Source: Candidatus Komeilibacteria bacterium (GTDB lineage: Bacteria; Patescibacteriota; Patescibacteriia; UBA1558; S5-K13). Taken from it: 18,268 nt of DNA. Location of the stretch: assembly GCA_030591905.1 (NCBI GenBank), contig JAUVAE010000003.1, forward strand, positions 1-18,268, given 5' to 3'. A program made the translations under genes and the position numbers. The notes beneath the pieces were generated by a model, which ran no database searches, had not been told where the DNA came from, and was given only the letters and a program-made list of their open reading frames with translations. Shown here piece after piece: positions 7,896-14,817 of this stretch (position 1 is its first letter; each line of letters opens with the position of its first letter).

Positions 7896-7905
7896 AGAAC
7901 TATTT

Positions 7906-9081
7906 TTATTTCATTTTCTTTCTGATGAAAGCTGGGATATCTAATTCATTTTCAACTTCTGTTGATTCTTCACCTAAATCTTCTTCTAAATCATCGTCAT
8001 CTCCAATCTCTATAGCATTTTCTTCATCTTCTTCGTCTAGTTTATTAGTTTTATTAATATATTGATTTGGTGTATACGATGTATGTGATCCTTTACCAAT
8101 ACTTTTTTTGGAAACATCAAAACTTTCAAAACCAGTAGCAATAACCATTACTTTTATATCATCTTTCATTGATTCGTCTATTACTGTTCCAAAAATAATC
8201 TTAGCATTACCGTCTGCAGAAGCAGTAATAATTTCAGCTATCTCATTAACTTCAAACATTGTTAAATCATTACCTCCAGTTACTGTAAATAAAATACCCT
8301 TTGCTCCGGCAATAGAAACATCTAATAATGGACTGTCTACTGCTTCTTTAGCAGCTCTTTTAGCTCTATCTTCACCAGCAGCCTTTCCAATCCCCATTAA
8401 AGCGGAACCAGCATCGGCCATTATAGCTTTAACATCTGCGAAGTCTACATTAACTAATCCTGGGACTGTTATTATTTCTGAAATACCTTGAATACCTTGA
8501 TGTAAAACATCATCTACTGTTTTAAAAGAATCTAATAAAGATGTTTTTCTATCTATAATACTCAATATCCTATCATTAGGAATAGTAATAATTGTATCTA
8601 CTCGACTCTCTAATTCATCTAGACCTCTTTCAGCAATAGATTTTCTCTGAGCTCCTTCAAAACTGAATGGCTTAGTAACAACGGCAACAGTCAAAGCATC
8701 TTGATTTCTAGCAATATCAGCTACTATCGGAGCTGCTCCAGTACCAGTTCCACCACCTAATCCACATGTTATAAAAACCATATCTGAATCAGCCAGTACT
8801 TTTTCAACATCCTCTATATTTTCTTCAGCAGATCTAGAACCAATATCTGGATCCATTCCAGCACCCAGACCCTTTGTTGTATCAACTCCTATTTGAATTT
8901 TAGTCCGCGCCTTTGAAGAAGATAAGGCTTGAGCATCTGTATTAATTGCTATAAATTCAACACCACGTATTTTATCATCTATCATTCTATTTATAGCAGA
9001 ACCTCCAGAGCCACCAATCCCGACAACTTTAATTTTTGCGAATGTTTCAATGTCTGGTTTTATTTCTTTACTTTTTTTCAT
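7906..9081 (-). CDS. ftsZ: Cell division protein FtsZ
   Basis: FtsZ is the tubulin-like GTPase that polymerises into the division ring at midcell. The 391 residues show the N-terminal nucleotide loop GIGGSGGSAINRMI (about 21-34), where most FtsZ have GVGGGGxNAV, and the tubulin signature GGGTGTGAAP (109-118). The T7 loop NVDFADVKAIM is also present. After the core comes an acidic, disordered linker (EEDEENAIEIGDDDDLEED) and the conserved C-terminal peptide LDIPAFIRKKMK, which normally binds FtsA. It lies 20 bp after ftsA, the standard order, and has no promoter of its own that I can see. Confidence 0.98.
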   Translation of the reverse strand: MKKSKEIKPDIETFAKIKVVGIGGSGGSAINRMIDDKIRGVEFIAINTDAQALSSSKARTKIQIGVDTTKGLGAGMDPDIGSRSAEENIEDVEKVLADSDMVFITCGLGGGTGTGAAPIVADIARNQDALTVAVVTKPFSFEGAQRKSIAERGLDELESRVDTIITIPNDRILSIIDRKTSLLDSFKTVDDVLHQGIQGISEIITVPGLVNVDFADVKAIMADAGSALMGIGKAAGEDRAKRAAKEAVDSPLLDVSIAGAKGILFTVTGGNDLTMFEVNEIAEIITASADGNAKIIFGTVIDESMKDDIKVMVIATGFESFDVSKKSIGKGSHTSYTPNQYINKTNKLDEEDEENAIEIGDDDDLEEDLGEESTEVENELDIPAFIRKKMK

Positions 9082-9101
9082 TATAATAATTTATTTTTAA
9101 T

Positions 9102-10340
9102 TTAAGGCATTAAAGACTTAATCCATTTTGGAACCTTTGATATTAATCCACCAAAATTAATGGATGAATTCCAGCTTGAATCACTCTTATTCTTATTTTC
9201 CCACAAAATTAAACCCAAAGCATTGCTGTAACTTAAATCATAAATTTTATCAACAACAGTATTTATCTTTTTGGGTTTAGCTAAAAATACTGGTAATTGT
9301 AATTGTTTCTTCGCTAACTCAACTATACCATTCAACTTTGAACCCCCTCCAGTTAAAATGACGCCTGAGGGAAGCATTCCAAATCTATCAATTTCTTTTA
9401 ATTCTTTACCAACCATATCAAAAATTTCTTCAACTCTAGCTTGAGTAATTTTTGATATTTCATATTTAGAAACCATTGTTCTTTTACCCTCTTCTGGGTC
9501 TATGGTATTTAAATCAATATCATCTCTTTTTCTAATATCATCAGACACACAAGAAGCATATTCTAATTTAACTTGTTCAGCTATTTTAATAGAAGTTCTT
9601 AATCCAATTGCTAAATCATTAGTAATATGGGAACTACCAATTGGTAATACGCTAGTATGTAATAAATCTCCTTCCTCAAAAACAGCAATACCTGTGGTAG
9701 AGGCTCCGATATTAACTAATACTACTCCTAATTCTTTTTGTTCTTTGTCTAATACTGACTCTGAATCTGCCAAAATTGAAAACACTAAATCTTGTACATC
9801 AACCCCTGTTCGATAAACACATTTTGTGATTATTTTTATTTGAGAAGATAAGGCCATAATAATTTGAGCATTAACTTCCAAACGAACTCCATTCATCCCA
9901 ATAGGGTCTTTAACGTCTTCTTGATTATCCACTTTGTAATTTATAGGTACTACATGAAGAATTTCATAATTTGGGGGAGTAGCAATGGCCTGAGCCGCTT
10001 CTAAAACTCTATCAATATCTTCATCCTTAATTTCTCCATCTGCTTTGGCAACTGCCACGACTCCTTGACTAGTAATAGACTTAACATGTGGACCAGATAT
10101 TCCAATTACAGCTTTTTCTATAGGCATACCTATTATCCGCTCAACTTTTTCTAATACAGACGAAATAGAACTGACCACATCTTCAACATTCACTATATTA
10201 CCATTAATAATACCATTGGAAAGATGTTCAGCTGCCCCAATAATATGCAGATCATTATTATCTCCATCGTATTGCCCAACGGCTATTCTAATTTTATTAG
10301 AACCAATATCAAGTCCTGTTATTATATGTTGACGATTCAT
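9102..10340 (-). CDS. ftsA: Cell division protein FtsA
   Basis: FtsA is an actin-like ATPase that ties FtsZ filaments to the membrane and recruits later division proteins. The 412 residues begin with HIITGLDIGSNKIRIAVGQ, the phosphate-1 region. They continue through the 1C domain and carry the phosphate-2 region GVVLVNIGASTTGIAVFEEG and the adenosine motif GVILTGGGSKLNG. The C terminus (SKVPKWIKSLMP) looks like the short amphipathic helix that binds membrane. The ATG at 10338-10340 has no Shine-Dalgarno sequence but follows a promoter-like pair placed to start RNA about 33 nt upstream. It is followed closely by ftsZ. Confidence 0.97.
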   Translation of the reverse strand: MNRQHIITGLDIGSNKIRIAVGQYDGDNNDLHIIGAAEHLSNGIINGNIVNVEDVVSSISSVLEKVERIIGMPIEKAVIGISGPHVKSITSQGVVAVAKADGEIKDEDIDRVLEAAQAIATPPNYEILHVVPINYKVDNQEDVKDPIGMNGVRLEVNAQIIMALSSQIKIITKCVYRTGVDVQDLVFSILADSESVLDKEQKELGVVLVNIGASTTGIAVFEEGDLLHTSVLPIGSSHITNDLAIGLRTSIKIAEQVKLEYASCVSDDIRKRDDIDLNTIDPEEGKRTMVSKYEISKITQARVEEIFDMVGKELKEIDRFGMLPSGVILTGGGSKLNGIVELAKKQLQLPVFLAKPKKINTVVDKIYDLSYSNALGLILWENKNKSDSSWNSSINFGGLISKVPKWIKSLMP

Positions 10341-10367
10341 AGTATTACAAAAATGTAAAAAATAAAT

Positions 10368-10401
10368 TTCATTGCCTTAAGTATAACTTAAAAACAATGA
10401 A
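10368..10401 (-). terminator. Rho-independent terminator after the DgkA-family gene
   Basis: Arms TTCATTG (10368-10374) and CAATGAA (10395-10401), then TTAAGT (10377-10382) and ACTTAA (10386-10391), form a two-part stem with a 3-nt loop. On the minus strand it is followed by ATTTATTTTTT. It overlaps the last codons and the stop of the DgkA-family gene. The U tract is interrupted and the stem is AT-rich, so strength is uncertain. Confidence 0.6.
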
Positions 10402-10408
10402 TTGTTAA
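10380..10408 (-). promoter_or_regulatory. Predicted ftsA promoter inside the upstream gene's terminator
   Basis: Minus-strand TTAACA (10403-10408) and TATACT (10380-10385) are exactly 17 bp apart, each matching 5 of 6 consensus positions. The -35 lies in the end of the DgkA-family gene and the -10 in the loop and one arm of its terminator. RNA would begin near 10373, giving an ftsA leader of about 33 nt. Confidence 0.6.
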
Positions 10409-10783
10409 ATTATTAAACAAACTAATAAAATAAGGTATAAAAATTATTAATCCAACAATCAACGACATTAATGCTGTTATTAATACAGCGCCAGACATAA
10501 TGTCTTTAATAAGTCTGGCATATACATGTATTCTGGGTTTCATCATATCTGAAATTTTTTCAAAAACAGAATTAATAAGTTCCATAACCAACACGAAAGA
10601 TATCATTAAAATTAATAAAACAGCTTCTTTTCTAGTTATTCCAAAAGCTAATATTAGAATAATAACAACTGCGGCAATAAACACTTGAAAACGAAAATTC
10701 TGTTCTGTTTTATATACTGAAGATAATCCTCTCCAAGCGCACTTAACACTTTTTAAAAATTTTTTAATACTAAAAAAAATCAT
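10388..10783 (-). CDS. dgkA: DgkA-family lipid kinase (diacylglycerol / undecaprenol kinase)
   Basis: This family of small trimeric membrane kinases phosphorylates diacylglycerol or, in Gram-positives, undecaprenol, which feeds the lipid carrier for cell-wall synthesis. The 131 residues show the surface helix RGLSSVYKTEQNFRFQ (18-33), three membrane helices, and the active-site segment around E68, N71, E75 and D79 (MELINSVFEKISD) followed by KDIMSGAVLI. Consensus is ExxN(T/S)AIE, so the VFE here is a modest change. It starts 2 nt after the ybeY stop, a common pairing in bacteria. The last codons form one arm of a terminator. The real substrate cannot be told from the sequence. Confidence 0.88.
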   Translation of the reverse strand: MIFFSIKKFLKSVKCAWRGLSSVYKTEQNFRFQVFIAAVVIILILAFGITRKEAVLLILMISFVLVMELINSVFEKISDMMKPRIHVYARLIKDIMSGAVLITALMSLIVGLIIFIPYFISLFNNLTIHCF

Positions 10784-10785
10784 TA

Positions 10786-11208
10786 CTATTTAATTTTTAA
10801 AATTATCTTTTTAGTTAATTTCTTCATCTTCAACATATCTTTATCATTATCGTGAGTATAACCTTTTAAATGCAGGTAACCGTGTATCAATAAATTAAGA
10901 ATTTCATCTTTGACATTCTTTGATTGTTTCTTAGTCTGTCTAAAATTTATAAATATCTCTCCTAAATACTTATCAGCTGGTAATCGATATTTCTGATCAA
11001 TATCGCCTTGAGCAAAACTCAATACATCGGTAACCTTATTTCTTTTTCGATATTTTTTATTTAAAATTTTAATTCTTTGATCACCGACAATAACTATTGA
11101 TATTTGATTTGGTCTTAAATGTTCAATTTTTTCAAATTTTTGAACAATCTTTTCAAACCAATCCTTAATTTCAAATTTCCTAACTAAAATATTTATATTA
11201 TCTCTCAT
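10786..11208 (-). CDS. ybeY: Endoribonuclease YbeY (rRNA maturation factor)
   Basis: YbeY is a metal-dependent single-strand endoribonuclease involved in 16S rRNA 3' end maturation and ribosome quality control. The 140 residues carry the family zinc motif as HGYLHLKGYTHDND (109-122), with H109, H113 and H119 as likely ligands, and the conserved TDVLSFAQ at about 60-67. Most homologues have GYDH, so the Thr is a small deviation. The ATG at 11206-11208 overlaps the TGA that ends the downstream, still open part of the interrupted TSP3 gene (ATGA), and the stop is 2 nt from the DgkA-family gene. This suggests a coupled operon of TSP3 gene, ybeY and dgkA. Confidence 0.94.
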   Translation of the reverse strand: MRDNINILVRKFEIKDWFEKIVQKFEKIEHLRPNQISIVIVGDQRIKILNKKYRKRNKVTDVLSFAQGDIDQKYRLPADKYLGEIFINFRQTKKQSKNVKDEILNLLIHGYLHLKGYTHDNDKDMLKMKKLTKKIILKIK

Positions 11209-11483
11209 AATTCAATTATTTTAAAACTATTACTAAACATTTCAAAAGTCTTAAAATAATTCAGCTCCTCTGTATTAATTAAAATATATGAAATAATATA
11301 AACTTTATTTTCATTAGCTATATAAATATTAAATCCGTCTTTTGTTTTCACGCCTGCAATATCATCATTCTCAAAATATTCTAAATCGCTTGTATTAGCA
11401 CCTGGTGAAAAATATAAATACCATTTTTGAATTGTTAGACCTTGGGGGTTATCATTTACTCGAATCTGAAAAAAATCTCCATT
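11205..11483 (-). pseudogene. Cut-off C-terminal part of the TSP3 / pseudopilin-like membrane protein
   Basis: Directly after the TAA at 11484-11486 the same frame stays open for 92 codons and then stops at TGA 11205-11207. The residues (starting NGDFFQIRVNDNPQGLTIQK and ending FKTFEMFSNSFKIIEL) have the composition and the end pattern of the C-terminal domain of the neighbouring paralogue, whose domain ends with FDIFQTIVLLSIFRTQ. The TGA overlaps the ybeY ATG as ATGA, as expected of a gene that once ran this far. There is no good internal start, so this part is probably not translated on its own unless the stop is read through or is a sequencing error. Confidence 0.75.
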
Positions 11484-12611
11484 TTATTCATCATAAAAAA
11501 TAGTTTCCTTAAAATCAATTGATTTTTCTTCTGCTGACCATTTGGCAGGATACAAAACTGAATAAGTAAAAATCTCATTATTATAAATATGTACAGCCTC
11601 TGTATTATCTACTAATTTGGCACCATCATTTAAGGGATCGAATAATCCTACTAATTCTTCACCATCAGTATATCCATCAAAATCACTATCTGGTAAACTA
11701 AATTCTGTACCAAATAATAATTCTTCCGTATTTGTCAAACCGTCATTATCATTATCATCTCCCATTGGTGGTATCGGCAATAAACCCAATTCTGGTTCAA
11801 TGTCTGGTTCTGGTTCAATGTCTGGTTCTGGTTCAATGTCTGCTTCACTATTATAAGCACTAATACCAAAATTAGGACTCAATTCATATTTACCGTCTTC
11901 TAAAATCAGATTACCAAAATAACCACCACCTTCTAGAACAAAAGTTAAAATATAAATATCACCATCATCTTTTATCTCATAATAATAATCCTCTCCTCCT
12001 GGTTCAGGATTACTTGGCATTTCAAATAAATATTTTTTCAAACTATTTAAATAATAAGGATACTTCCCAAGGTCACTATAATAAAATGATAGAGCACTTC
12101 TAATCTCCAAAACATCATTTATTCTTTTCAAATCTCTCCCCTCCACTGTTGTTAAATCTATATCACTAGAATCAACATCTCCTATTTCATCATCTAAAAT
12201 AACATCATCATTCAAATTTAAAACATTATCATCTCCAGTATTATTATTATCTCGTAAAACAAAAAAGGCAAAAGCCCCTACAACTATAACTACTATAACT
12301 AATAATATAATTCCTAAGATTAAAAAAATATTTTTTTTGTCTTTATCTGTCTTTTCTGGTTTCAAAAATTTATCCGGCATATGATGTATATCCGAATCTT
12401 TTATATCTAAACTATGTTGTTCGAGATTTTGCCCTTCTAAAAATTCCGTCTTTACATTAACTTGCTGACCTTCTGCTATCTTTACACTATTATCTGCATT
12501 ATCAATATTAGTATTATTAAATACTTGTTCATACTCTTTATTAGGCTCATTTATTATGAGTTTCTCTCCATTTTGACTCTCTGTTTTTTCTGAAACCTTG
12601 TCATTAAACAT
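11484..12611 (-). CDS. Single-pass membrane protein with pseudopilin-like and TSP3 domains, cut by an in-frame stop
   Basis: These 375 residues start with an acidic, disordered cytosolic part ending in the motif DIHHMPDKFLKP. A membrane helix (about 95-119) follows, then an outer part. Residues 160-245 resemble the globular domain of GspG-type pseudopilins (RSALSFYYSDLGKYP, then a Pro- and Tyr-rich PGGEDYYYE). An (EPDIEP)-type repeat covers about 258-274, and two TSP3-type calcium-binding loops (DNDNDGLTNTEE, DSDFDGYTDGEE) cover about 286-330. The start of a C-terminal beta domain like that of the next gene upstream then breaks off at TAA 11484. A 468-residue product would result without this stop. 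The function is unknown; a calcium-dependent surface role is an inference. Confidence 0.8.
   Translation of the reverse strand: MFNDKVSEKTESQNGEKLIINEPNKEYEQVFNNTNIDNADNSVKIAEGQQVNVKTEFLEGQNLEQHSLDIKDSDIHHMPDKFLKPEKTDKDKKNIFLILGIILLVIVVIVVGAFAFFVLRDNNNTGDDNVLNLNDDVILDDEIGDVDSSDIDLTTVEGRDLKRINDVLEIRSALSFYYSDLGKYPYYLNSLKKYLFEMPSNPEPGGEDYYYEIKDDGDIYILTFVLEGGGYFGNLILEDGKYELSPNFGISAYNSEADIEPEPDIEPEPDIEPELGLLPIPPMGDDNDNDGLTNTEELLFGTEFSLPDSDFDGYTDGEELVGLFDPLNDGAKLVDNTEAVHIYNNEIFTYSVLYPAKWSAEEKSIDFKETIFYDE
11791..11844 (-). repeat. 18-bp minisatellite, three copies, coding for EPDIEP repeats
   Basis: Plus-strand TCTGGTTCAATGTCTGGT is repeated at 11791, 11809 and 11827, the last copy with one change. 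It encodes the acidic proline-containing spacer between the pseudopilin-like and TSP3 domains. Being a multiple of three, changes in copy number would lengthen or shorten the spacer without a frameshift. Confidence 0.9.
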
Positions 12612-12632
12612 ATTATTTAAAATTTTATAAAT

Positions 12633-13889
12633 TTATTGTGTTCTAAAAATACTTAATAAAACTATTGTTTGAAATATATCAAAATTATCACTTGAACTAT
12701 CTTCACTAAAAAAATTAAAATTATATATAGTATCTTCTTGACTAATAAACATCGAACTCAATGATTCCCAATTCGGATTATCGCTATGAACAACTAAACC
12801 AATATTTTCATTAATTTTTAATTGGTCTTGTCTAAAATCAGGATAATCCTCTTGAGTACTTAACCAATCAACTAAATCAAGTTGGAATATGTTTTCCCTT
12901 ATTTCAATCTCTATATAATCTGTAATCCTAGTATCTAAAGGACTAATAATAATTTTATTTCCTTCTTCGTTAATGCTCCAATCAAAAGGGTATTGGAAGC
13001 TTAAATTAAAAGTATTACTTCCAAAACTAGACCAATTGCTGATATCAATATTTGGCCTAATTAATTCTTTAATAGTACCTTCTGCTAAATCATCTTGAAT
13101 ATACTCACTAGTAATTAAACTAAAATCAAATAATTTTCCATCACCAAGTGGATCATATCCATGTTCAACCTCTTCTCCATCTAAATAACCATCTAAATCT
13201 GTATCCTCATGCAAAGGATTAGTATGATAAATCTTTACTTCTTCTCTGTCAGATAAACCATCTCCATCTGTATCAGAATTTTCCGGATCTGTTCCTAATA
13301 TTTCTTCTTCTTCATTACTTAAACCATCTCCATCTGTATCACTTGAAATAGCCGTTGAGTTCACATTAATACCTGGCTCTATTATTTGACTTACTTCATC
13401 AACATTATTATCTAGCTCAATCTCCTCCGATTCTGTATTCAATATAATTTCTCCACTCTCTCTTTGCCCTGTTAAAAATTGTTTATATATCCAAAATCCA
13501 AACCAAAAAACTATAATTAGAATAATTATCAAACCAATTATAAAATAGCGTGGTTTAATTTTATCACTTTGTAAATTCTCACTCTCTTGTACTAAATCTT
13601 GATAATCTGTTAAAGGTTGTATTGGAGAAATACCAGACCTCTTATTTAAATCACCTGGTTTTATTATTCTCTTCTTATTAGTAGAATCTCCGTCTGCAGT
13701 TTCAAAAATATCTTCAACTATCTTATTATTATGTAATTTTTCTTGATAACTAACATTTTCTTTCTTATTTTCTTTATTATTTTGTGGATTCCTACTATTA
13801 CTTTGAACTAATTTATTGTTCAAAGTATTTTTATTTTTATCAAGCTGAGCTTGATCTTTTTCAGTTTTTAAATCTTGATCTTCAAACAT
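12633..13889 (-). CDS. Single-pass membrane protein with TSP3 calcium-binding repeats
   Basis: This 418-residue protein has a long polar cytosolic N terminus with the motif VEDIFETADGDS, a membrane helix (about 114-138), and an outer part with three TSP3-type loops (about 183-251: DTDGDGLSNEEE, DTDGDGLSDREE, DTDLDGYLDGEE). A C-terminal domain of about 150 residues begins FNLSFQYPFDWS. Calcium binding is expected from the Asp spacing. I chose the ATG at 13887-13889, not the GTG at 13898, because the protein then begins MFEDQ like its paralogue (MFNDK) and the GTG lies in a palindrome. The two paralogues are adjacent (21 bp), suggesting duplication. The function is unknown; display at the cell surface is likely. 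Confidence 0.85.
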   Translation of the reverse strand: MFEDQDLKTEKDQAQLDKNKNTLNNKLVQSNSRNPQNNKENKKENVSYQEKLHNNKIVEDIFETADGDSTNKKRIIKPGDLNKRSGISPIQPLTDYQDLVQESENLQSDKIKPRYFIIGLIIILIIVFWFGFWIYKQFLTGQRESGEIILNTESEEIELDNNVDEVSQIIEPGINVNSTAISSDTDGDGLSNEEEEILGTDPENSDTDGDGLSDREEVKIYHTNPLHEDTDLDGYLDGEEVEHGYDPLGDGKLFDFSLITSEYIQDDLAEGTIKELIRPNIDISNWSSFGSNTFNLSFQYPFDWSINEEGNKIIISPLDTRITDYIEIEIRENIFQLDLVDWLSTQEDYPDFRQDQLKINENIGLVVHSDNPNWESLSSMFISQEDTIYNFNFFSEDSSSDNFDIFQTIVLLSIFRTQ

Positions 13890-13890
13890 A

Positions 13891-13918
13891 AAAATCACTA
13901 ATTATTAGTAGTGATTTT
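13891..13918. promoter_or_regulatory. Perfect 10-bp dyad at the start of the TSP3 gene's transcript (possible operator)
   Basis: AAAATCACTA (13891-13900) and TAGTGATTTT (13909-13918) are perfect complements with an 8-bp spacer. The dyad begins right next to the -10 box and ends 1 bp before the ATG. It could be a repressor site or a leader hairpin controlling translation. It could also act as a terminator for the gene upstream, because TTTTT follows on the minus strand. Confidence 0.6.
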
Positions 13919-13927
13919 ATTATAACA
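13919..13927 (-). promoter_or_regulatory. Extended -10 promoter for the TSP3 membrane protein gene
   Basis: Minus-strand TGTTATAAT is a perfect extended -10 element (TGn plus TATAAT). The -35 region at proper distance (TTATCT) is poor, which is usual for extended -10 promoters. RNA would start at about 13911-13913, giving a leader of about 23 nt. Confidence 0.65.
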
Positions 13928-13988
13928 TAAAAATCCTAAAAAGATAAAGATAATTCGCTTCATTAATCTCTAAATTATAAAAAAAGTA

Positions 13989-14738
13989 TTATTCCTCTAA
14001 TACAGACTGAAAGCACTCTTCTCTATACTCTTCTAAGGGTATTTGATTACATACATTAGAATCGTTTCTCAAAATTGCCTTTTTAAACAAAGTAATGCTT
14101 TTACATTTATCAACTAAATCATTATTTATAACGTATTCTGAATCACACATTTCCACACTTCCTACATATTCAAAAACCGATTCTATACAAATTTCTTTTT
14201 GAAAATTTTCCTGAATATTATCACATAATTCAAGATTACCATCTATTTGAGCCTGGTATTGATAAATAAAATTAGTACAAAATTGTTGTAAACTCTCATC
14301 CTCCACTCTTTGACAAATATTTATATCCTTTTTATTAATTGCTAAATTTTTAAAACATTGATCCTTTTGACTATCTAATTGTTCACATAATTCTTCATCC
14401 TCTAAAAAAGTAACTTGTAAAGATTTTAACATTTCCAAACATTCTTCTTTTTCTTCCCCTGATTTATTATCACAATCGTCTTGTTTATTTTTTAATACTT
14501 CTAATTTTGATAATTCACTTAGGATATCCACTTCTTTTTCTGTTAAATCATCTAATGCTTCTACTTGTAAATTGTCTATTTTATCTTGGACTATTTTTTT
14601 CTTTGTATACATCACTAAAATTACAATTGCAACTATAATAACTAAGACAAAAATTAATAATATTATTTTATTTTTTGATTTATTAGATAAATACTGATTT
14701 TCATTCTCTTGTTGTGATTCTTTTTCTATTATATCCAT
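13989..14738 (-). CDS. Single-pass membrane protein with six Cys-pair helical repeats
   Basis: I do not recognise a named family. The 249 residues have a short polar N terminus, one membrane helix (about 24-44), a charged stalk, and from about residue 88 a regular set of twelve cysteines. They form six pairs of the form CX9-13C (for example CEQLDSQKDQC, CQRVEDESLQQFC, CDNIQENFQKEIC), separated by about 13-18 residues with a helical look (FKNLAINKKDINI, TNFIYQYQAQIDGNLEL). This suggests stacked helical hairpins, each closed by a disulfide, outside the cell membrane. It stands between the large Cys-rich surface protein and the TSP3 protein, with gaps of 79 and 99 bp, so a shared surface role is plausible. 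Confidence 0.8.
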   Translation of the reverse strand: MDIIEKESQQENENQYLSNKSKNKIILLIFVLVIIVAIVILVMYTKKKIVQDKIDNLQVEALDDLTEKEVDILSELSKLEVLKNKQDDCDNKSGEEKEECLEMLKSLQVTFLEDEELCEQLDSQKDQCFKNLAINKKDINICQRVEDESLQQFCTNFIYQYQAQIDGNLELCDNIQENFQKEICIESVFEYVGSVEMCDSEYVINNDLVDKCKSITLFKKAILRNDSNVCNQIPLEEYREECFQSVLEE

Positions 14739-14763
14739 AATATTTAATTAAATTATTGTAATT

Positions 14764-14791
14764 TTTATATTTATAAATTAATCCTCGACAA
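14764..14791 (-). promoter_or_regulatory. Possible promoter for the Cys-pair membrane protein gene
   Basis: Minus-strand TTGTCG (14786-14791) and TATAAA (14764-14769) are 16 bp apart and match 4 and 5 of 6 consensus positions. RNA would begin near 14757, about 19 nt before the ATG. The surroundings are very AT-rich, so a chance match is possible. I see no clear terminator for the large upstream gene in this 79-bp gap. Confidence 0.4.
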
Positions 14792-14817
14792 AAACTTTTT
14801 TTCAAATTAAAAATTGA

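Noticed and set aside
8108..8491. Plus-strand frame of 127 codons
   Set aside because: Lies wholly within ftsZ on the other strand, and ftsZ is certain.
11484..11486. Reassigned stop codon as the reason for the interrupted gene
   Set aside because: TAA ends all other complete genes here, and known CPR recoding affects TGA, not TAA; TGG is used for Trp throughout.
13896..13898. GTG start for the TSP3 protein, three codons before the ATG
   Set aside because: The GTG lies inside the palindrome; the ATG at 13889 makes the N terminus like that of the paralogue.
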